From Liquidambar formosana (lineage: Eukaryota > Streptophyta > Magnoliopsida > Saxifragales > Altingiaceae), in contig CM077820.1 of NCBI GenBank assembly GCA_039720395.1, forward strand, positions 48,345,425-48,409,424: DNA of 64,000 nt, written 5' to 3'. Under the pieces are notes generated by a model that saw nothing but the letters and a program-made list of their open reading frames with translations, was not told where the DNA came from and ran no database searches. Made by a program: the position numbers and the translations under genes. Positions within the stretch are counted from its first letter, which is position 1; the number at the start of each line of letters is the position of its first letter. Shown one piece after another: positions 57,101 to 64,000 of this stretch.

Positions 57101-59708
57101 ACTTGACAAACCTTCGATGCATCAATAGGTGGCACAATGCCTGGTGTCATGCTATGGCTTGAGTAGGCATTTGGGTGATTGGTGTTTCCTACAATTTGTG
57201 GGAGAAATTTTCCTTTCAATGGGGCACATGATTGAGGCTTCAAACGATCACAGATTTGCATGGTAGCTTTTGTCATTTCATAATGGTAGGATAGTTGTGG
57301 CATTCATAAGTTAAAACATCATCCTAGGAGTTGAGATTATTTCTCAATATGGTAAAAGGAGTGTGGACAAGGAGTTAGTAGGAAATAATCTAAGAAGTAC
57401 AGACACTTCCCTAGAGGTGCTGTGTCTGTGTTGGACCTGTATCAGACATGGCAATCCTCCATCATGACACCTCTCTCTTCCCATCTTTCTTCCTTTTTCT
57501 TTTCCTTTTTGTCCTATCCTATCAATAATCAACTCCACTAGGGTTTTCCAAAACAATACATTATCTAGTTATATATATAAAATATATATTTTTCAATGGC
57601 ATGTCTTTGCCGTGTTGTATCCTAGATTTTGAGGATTTGTTGTGTCAGCGTTTCTGTGTTGTATCGTGTTTGTGTCGCATGTGGTAGGAGTTGACTTTTT
57701 TTGGAATTGAAGCTTGTGTGGATTATTAAGGTTTAAATGCTTGATCAAGCAAGATTGCTTGTTGCCTTGTATTAGGAATTTAATTTTTTGTTAGATTTTT
57801 AAAGGTTAATGGGTGGTTCACTACCCTCATTCACCCTAAAGTGAGCCTACCTTGAGGTGACTTCCAGCCTCAAGCTTGCAGACACCCACTTTGCAGTTCC
57901 TCTTATTTTGATGTTTTGGGAGCTTCTCCTTCTTAATATCAGCATGGTTGATGCTTGCCTGTTAATGGGGACAGAGAAATTGTATTCTGAGATCCATTTA
58001 TAGGGAGAAAATGCTAATCCTATTACTTTATAACTAGTGTTAAGCTTGTCTTTTGTTTTGTTAAATTGGAATTAGCATTGGCCGTTGTCCTCATTCCCAT
58101 TTTGACACCCTTTGGTCCTGGTTCAGTGCATCTTTAGAATCAACTCCAGACTCAAGTTAATTTGCTTTGCTTTAACCTGCCCATTTTTGGTTAACGCTTG
58201 TATTAGTCTCCCTTTTTTTAGTTGCCATCTGTGTGCCCCTATTCATGTTAGCAACGCACCTTAAATTCTTTCATACCTGCCCTATTCCAGTTCACAAGAG
58301 GGACTACATTCCTTTGTTCTCAATCTTCTAGAACCTTCTAACCGTCACAGCACCATGATGAACCCATTTTCTTCCTGATGAATTGGCTTCTTGCAGGTAG
58401 GTTTTTCAATTGGGAACCTATAATTATGTTGTATAAGCAAACTTATAATTAGCACTGTTCAACCTGTCCCTTGAAGATCAAATGTCTAAGGTGGGCAGGC
58501 CTTATACCTTTCTCTGCTTCCTTCATCAAGCAACCCTAAAACTTCCTTCTCAGGAGGGGAATCAAAAGAGAGGATGTTATCTTGTAGTTGTATTCCTGGC
58601 ACCCCTGTTGATAGCTTCCTTCTCAGGAGGGGAATCAAAATAGGAATCTTTTCCTATTTACTGCATGATCTATTGACAGATAAAAAACACCCCCCACTTA
58701 ATAGCCAAACCTCGTAATTGTCATCTAATGGACATTTCTAAACATTTTTATAAGACCTTCCTACCCTCCTTCCACACCAAACTTCCGAAGCTTTGATTCC
58801 TTGAGCACCACTCTTCTTGGTAGATGGAAAGTAGAACAGGAAAAAGGGTGGTGAACCAGCTAAACAAAATATGTAGGGTGAATGATTTATTCAAATAATT
58901 ACTTATTCATCCTCTAACAAAATTTGTTTTCTACACGTTTGAAGAAAAGCTCTTGGGGAGAACTGAGAATTTTATTTTTCTAGTGGTGGAGGTAATATTC
59001 CAAAGCACTTTCAGTATTGTATGCGATCTTGGTAATTAGGATTTTAGTATATTAAAGTAGGAAGTTTAGTTTTCTTCTGGAAGTCTTTGCGAGGCCCTGA
59101 GGATACATTGGAGATAAAAAATTTTGTGGAGACAAGCCGGTTTTCATAAATATGGGCGTTGAAAGTAAGATTATTCTAAATAAGGATTTGGTTGGTTAAA
59201 ATGCACGAATAGATGAGGGGTTCTGGAAAAGGAGATAGTACAGCAGTTGGAGTGGGTGATGGAAGTTGGTTTTCTTGAAAATGAATAGTTGGAGGACTTC
59301 CCATTAAATTGTTTATGTAGATTGAGCATTTGGACCTTAAATAGTAAATGATTTGCAAGGAGGTTATGGAGTGTTAGTTTGGGCAAAAGCAATTAAAAAA
59401 AAATATTGACCATTTGACTAGCTTATAAGCTAGTGTGGGAGTTGTCCTAAGTCATTTGAATGGACTTTGTTTTAAAAATTGTGACTGGAAAAATGCTTGC
59501 CTCTGGAGTCAAAGTAAAAATCAGTTGATATCTGTGAGTGTGTTCATCATAGAGTTATGATAGAACCAGCAGTATACTTGCGAATTTGTGAATCTTTTAC
59601 ATTCTTCTTGATTCTTCCTGGTCCAATTTTATGTTTCTTCTGGATTTCTAAGTTGTTTTTACTTACTGTGGTTAAAGGGAAATAAATTTTTTTTTTCCTT
59701 GCTTGCAG
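54200..59708 (+). other. Probable 5'-UTR exon and long leader intron of the DCD gene
   Basis: A GC-richer, CT-containing stretch at about 54220-54316 ends in TTCTCAAG then GTACTA, like a leader exon and donor. The next good acceptor is CTTGCTTGCAG at 59699-59709, just before the DCD gene ATG. The 5.4 kb between holds no clear gene and would be intron; this join is inference. A 28-codon open frame (54218-54304, starting ATGATGTCGCC) would be an upstream ORF if transcription starts early enough. Confidence 0.4.
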
Positions 59709-59750
59709 GAATATATTTTCCCTTGGGAAGCTTGGCTGGTTGGGTAGACT

Positions 59751-61884
59751 ATGGCACAGGAAAAGAACAAGAAGAAAGCTGAGAATGTTGCTGAAGGTTC
59801 CTCAAAACCATTATCATCTGAAAAGAAAACTCCAAAATCTCTGAAGGCTGAACCTAAAATAGTGAAGAAATTTCTTGCTAATACAACCAAAAAAGGCAAA
59901 GGTACTCCCCAGATTCAGGGGAAAAATGGCAAGAACAAGAGAAAGAGTATACCACAAGGCAACAAAGAAAGTTGTCACAATGAAAGAGAAGATGCGGAGG
60001 AGCTAAATTTAAGGGAAGGAAACAAAAAGAAGAATATTACTGATGAAAATCACATTGAAAGGAGCCAACAGAATCAGAAAAATAAAGAAAAGATTATTAC
60101 TGATGAAAAGCACATTGAAAGGAGCCAACAGAATCGGAAAAATAAAGAAAAGTTTGGTTGGTTGGAAAAGAGCCAACAGAATCAAAAGAGCAGAGAAAAG
60201 CATGGTGGAATGGACAAGAACCTACAGAATGAAAATAACAAAAGAAAGCGTGGTCTGTTGGAAAGGAGCCAAAAGAATGAAAAGAACGAGGGAAAGCATG
60301 GTCGGTTGGAAAGGAGCAAAGAGAATGAGAAGACGAAAGATAAGCTTGGAGGTTTAATCTTCATGTGTAATGCAAAGACGAAGCCAGATTGTTTCCGTTA
60401 TCATGTCATGGGTGTATCGATGGGCAAGAAAGATCTTGTGTTGGGTATCAGACCTGGGCTTAAGCTTTTTCTCTATGATTTTGATCTCAAGCTTATGTAT
60501 GGGATCTATGAGGCATCCTCTTCTGGCGGCATGAAACTTGAGCCAACTGCTTTTGGCGGTGCCTTCCCTGTTCAGGTTAAATTTCATTATTGCTTACAAA
60601 ATATTGGTCTTCATCAATTTAGTTAGATTATGTGCTGATCACTATCAATCTTCAGGTACGGTTTGATGTTTACAAAGATTGTTATCCACTACCTGAGAGC
60701 GTGTTCAAGAAGGCAATCAAGGAAAACTATAATGAAAAGCAAAAGTTCAGAACGGAACTTACCTTTCAACAAGTGAGAAAACTTGTTTTCTTTCGGAGTA
60801 TGGCAATCTCAGTGTTCTCACAATTTAGCATTGATGATGTCCCAATTCTCCCTTGCAGGTTAAGAAGCTTTTAGTACTTTTTAGGCCTGCTGGAGTACTT
60901 TCAAATGCACCATCCATTCGCTCCCCCCCAATTGCCACAATTCGGGATAGGGAAATATATGGTGGTGGAAGAGAATCTTGGCCCCATTCACACAGGGAAA
61001 GATATGTTAGAGATCCCCATACCAATGGTGATGCCAGGAGTTATCCTGTGTTGTCTCATGATGTGGATCAGCATACTGCATACAGAGAGGTGGCATCTGT
61101 ACAGAAAGAGGAATTTCCTCGTGAATCATTTCTGACTGAAAAGGAGTATCGAACTTATGGTCTTAGGAGAGAGAGACAAAACTTGACTCCTCCTCGTCAT
61201 ATTGCTCCTACATCAGAAGCATATAGAGAGGTGGCATCTGTAGGGAAAGAGGAATTTCCTCGTGAATCATTTATGACGGAAAAGGAGTATCGAACTTATG
61301 GCCTTAGGGGAGAGAGACAAAACTTGATGACTCCTCGTCATATTGCTCCTACATTAGAAACTTACCAGAGGGATCGTGAAAGAGAGTACCTGCTAAGGCA
61401 CCCAGCGCCTATATATGGGGACACTCCCCCTTCACAGATAGAATCGGTTCGGCGTGATCCAATTTTGTTGAATGAAAAGGAATATCGGACTTATGGGCTT
61501 GGTGTTAGACGGGAGTTACAGTCCCCAATCCCCCCTGCAACTGCGAGTACTGCTTCTGCTTTAGACTCTTACCCAAAAGATTCATATTATGCTTACAATT
61601 ACAGTGCTTCATCTGCGGATCCATATCCACGATCTCTGAGGAGGGAGGAAGCCTCTTCTGGATCTTATTCTCTTGGTGGAAGGAGAGAGACATACCTTAG
61701 TGAGTCTGATCACTTACGAAGGAGAGAAACCGATCAAGTGGAGAGGTTATACTCAACATATGCTTCCAATGCTTTATCGGATTATAACCAGAGAGACAAC
61801 TATCAGGGGACTAGGCCTGAACCTGCACTTCCGCCAGTTTCATCTAGATACTCTTTTGCAGGCCCATCATCGACCTATCGCTGA
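59751..61884 (+). CDS. DCD (development and cell death) domain protein
   Basis: Three coding exons, 59751-60575, 60656-60772 and 60859-61884, joined in phase 0, give about 655 residues. The N-terminal 200 residues are very basic and repetitive, with about six variants of a 20-23-residue unit built on [11 protein letters not shown]. The DCD domain (about 199-326) is clear: [70 protein letters not shown] and [18 protein letters not shown] proteins of plants, such as N-rich protein and carrot B2, respond to stress and programmed cell death signals. The C-terminal 330 residues are Arg/Tyr/Ser-rich and hold repeats of a KEYRTYGL unit, suggesting a disordered, possibly nucleic-acid-associated tail. 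Exact partner unknown. Confidence 0.92.
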
Positions 61885-63150
61885 TATGAGTAGGCATCTT
61901 AAGTCTCACCCCACCTCTCTCAACATCCCCAGTGCCCACATGGGCATCTTTTTTTGCTTTCTTTTTGTTCTCTAATTGTGACTTAATATGGATACTGCTT
62001 TCAAGTTTATGAACTTTATTGGACACCTCTAAGTCATACATAGTATATTTTGCACTGTCACTGATGATCTGGTGAAAATTAGTGAATGGCAACTTACAGA
62101 AAAAGGGGTAGCATTGGACGCTTTGCTAGCCAATTGTGGCGAAGGCTAGGCTGATGGGAGTGCTCAGGTATTCCTGATTTTACTCGTGATATAACTCTTG
62201 CTATTTTATGCTTTCCTTTGAAAGCCAAGTTCTGTTGGGTATAATGCTGGGAAGGTGGACTAGCTGCAACATTGATAATTCCAGTAGAACCAGCTTAAAT
62301 GTGGAGTTGAATCACTGTCCATTTGCTATTTAAATTCGTAGAGAGTGACATTAACATCCTACCTTGGTATGTGTTTGGATGAGGGGATTGATTTGTGTAG
62401 AGGATTGTAGTCTGCCGAATTCAAACCCAATATTTGTACGAGTATGTTGAATTCCATTGGATAGGTGGAGGTGCTCGATGGTGGTGCTGGTTTGCAGTGG
62501 TGAGGACAGTAGCGTTAGAAATGTTAGTTGTGGTGGAAGCATGTAAAAGGTGGTGGCAGTGTTGGTGAATACGGTAGCATTTGTGGTAGAGGTGGTGTTG
62601 GCACTTGGCAGCGGCAGCGGTGGTGGTGAGAGAATAAATGTGGCGGAAGTGAATAGGTGTTATTGTTAACAAAAAAAATAATAAAATAAAAATGTGAGGG
62701 CATTTTCATTCAGTCTACTGGACTTATATGCTCCTCTAGACACAACACTCGTTACATGATAGCACGTCAGGGGTGAACTATGTCTTAAGGGGTGTTGTAC
62801 AAGCTTGTTGCACACCGTAAATTTCCCTAGCATCCTCTAGAGGTAGAGAAGCCTTGGTTAAGACATCCATTAATGATGGAAAATATCCAGTGGCAGCAGC
62901 AAACAGCCAGGGGTCACTTGGCTTCCAGGCTTTCATGAACCACCGAAGGGTCTTTGAGACGAAGTGCACCACAATGCGTACAATCCTTGACCAATTTTGG
63001 TTCAGCAGACTGGTATTATACTAAACAAAACAACATGTGGCTACTTTGCTGGGCCTGATAATCCATCCCAAATGATTCTCGCTAGGTTTCGTGAAAAAAA
63101 AAAAAACAAGTTGGGTCAATCCCATTTTTGTCTCCCCAAGCAAGTTTTCA
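61885..63150. other. 3' UTR of DCD gene and spacer
   Basis: The first few hundred bases are probable 3' UTR. Around 62460-62650 the DNA is rich in GGTGGT/GGTGGCAG triplets, a decayed trinucleotide-like stretch. No gene is recognised. Short frames near 62778-63179 may be relics of the retroelement that follows. Confidence 0.4.
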
Positions 63151-63157
63151 CATCACA

Positions 63158-63296
63158 CTCAGATGGGCGCTCCTTATAAATGAAGGTAACTGGCTCGGAA
63201 AATTTCATGCGAACATTGGTCGAGCCTTGATTATTGTGGTTGAGCTGAGGGCCATTTTATACGGGGCCGAGGCTGGCTTGGGAGTAACACTTTGAT
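63158..63296 (+). pseudogene. RNase H-like remnant of a non-LTR retroelement
   Basis: The plus-strand translation gives LRWALLINEGNWLGKFHANI, then GRALIIVVELRAILYGAEAG. Spacing and residues match the plant RVT_3-type RNase H core (G-x-W-x-GF-x-NIG, then the catalytic-site-like ELRAI-x-x-G) found in LINE polyproteins. The frame is short and surrounded by stops, so it is a dead fragment; the first Asp-bearing strand is not convincingly present. Confidence 0.45.
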
Positions 63297-64000
63297 GGAG
63301 TAATTTCAGAGACCCTACTCATAAAAGGCTTTGTTGAGATTAACCCTAAAACGAACCCCAACGGGCAGGGACTTTCTCTGTAAAGAGTGGAGGCGCAATG
63401 TTCAGCAAGCCTATCAAGAAAGCTAATGGATTGGTTGGCTAATGAAGCCCTTTTCAGCGCCTGTTGGGCTTACTTTTTTCGACATCTTTCCTCTTGGTCT
63501 TGGACCATTCTCATTTTTGGATATGTCTCTCGCTAGTAGCTACCTTTTTGTGCTATTTTTTTTGTAGTCTGGGCCTTGGCCACCATTAATCACCATATAA
63601 TTGGTTAATTATGGGCCCAAAAAATGTTGTTGAGGTAGAGAAGCAGGTGCCAATGGTATGATAGTTTAATGCCATTTGCCTCTCTTGTTTAATTGAGTGA
63701 TCTCATATTCAAGTTTATATAGAAGCATTGATACCCATTAGTTGATATTGATGGGGGTTAGGGACTTAGGGTAGCTTCTATCGATTTTCCAAAAAAAACA
63801 AAGGAGAAGAAGCAGAGAAGCAGGTGCACTATGTGGGAAATTGACAAGCTTCTATAAAGCCATCAAGAAAATGGCCATCACCTGGACAGATGAAGATTCA
63901 TGGTAAAGAAGTTAGGAAGAAAAAAGAAAGATGACCATTTTTTTTTTTCATGAAGAGAAAAGAAAGATGATATATTCCTCTAGATCAAGATGTTGCAACT
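63297..64000. other. End of window, no gene seen
   Basis: Possibly the continuation of the decayed retroelement, then AT- and A-rich DNA. No coding region or repeat boundary can be supported. Confidence 0.4.

Noticed and set aside
57055..57303. Minus-strand frame in the DCD leader intron
   Set aside because: Short, no recognisable domain, and no supporting signals; possibly a retroelement relic but not supportable.
60853..61884. Separate 343-residue gene beginning at 60853
   Set aside because: It is exon 3 of the DCD gene; the preceding TTGCAG is a splice acceptor, and the DCD domain motif LTFQQ/VKKLL is only complete when exons are joined.
62351..62709. His/Thr/Pro-rich minus-strand frames
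   Set aside because: They arise from the GGTGGT-like low-complexity stretch.

Overview
This is plant nuclear DNA, most likely from a woody eudicot. It is AT-rich, with intron-split genes using GT-AG junctions, CT-rich leaders, nuclear tRNA-Pro genes and many small DNA transposons. No bacterial operon, CRISPR array or virus is visible. Five protein-coding loci, two tRNA genes and a large amount of repeat DNA can be supported. The species cannot be named from the sequence.

Layout. (1) 4.1-23.3 kb: two tandem, same-strand copies of the bifunctional dehydroquinate dehydratase/shikimate dehydrogenase gene, each with 11 exons and almost identical exon lengths. Copy 1 carries a +1 frameshift in exon 5 as read. 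Copy 2 is open throughout (531 aa) but has two substitutions in the shikimate-binding part of its SDH domain. (2) 23.4-30.6 kb: transposon-rich spacer with a Ty3/gypsy polyprotein remnant, a PIF/Harbinger MITE, and a degenerate tandem array split by a Mutator-like foldback element. (3) 30.7-36.2 kb: a J-domain protein gene with two DUF3444 domains, its coding region in one exon. (4) 39.1-49.7 kb: tRNA-Pro(TGG), then a composite repeat block with FAR1-type zinc-finger pseudo-exons, a CNGC channel pseudo-exon on the minus strand, a GATAA-rich tandem array and further repeats. A 2.5 kb solo LTR and tRNA-Pro(AGG) on the minus strand follow. (5) 49.9-52.3 kb: a uL18 (L18p/L5e) ribosomal protein gene, probably organellar. 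(6) 54.2-61.9 kb: a DCD-domain gene with repetitive flanks, probably with a long 5'-UTR intron. (7) 61.9-64 kb: spacer with a decayed non-LTR RNase H remnant.

How the genes relate. Only the two DHQD/SDH copies are functionally linked: together they cover steps three and four of the shikimate pathway, and one copy appears to be decaying or diverging. The other genes look like unrelated neighbours. The best leads for something new are the altered SDH site of copy 2, the frameshift in copy 1, and the 39.8-46.8 kb block that combines transposase-type DNA-binding exons, a captured ion-channel exon and GATAA-rich arrays.
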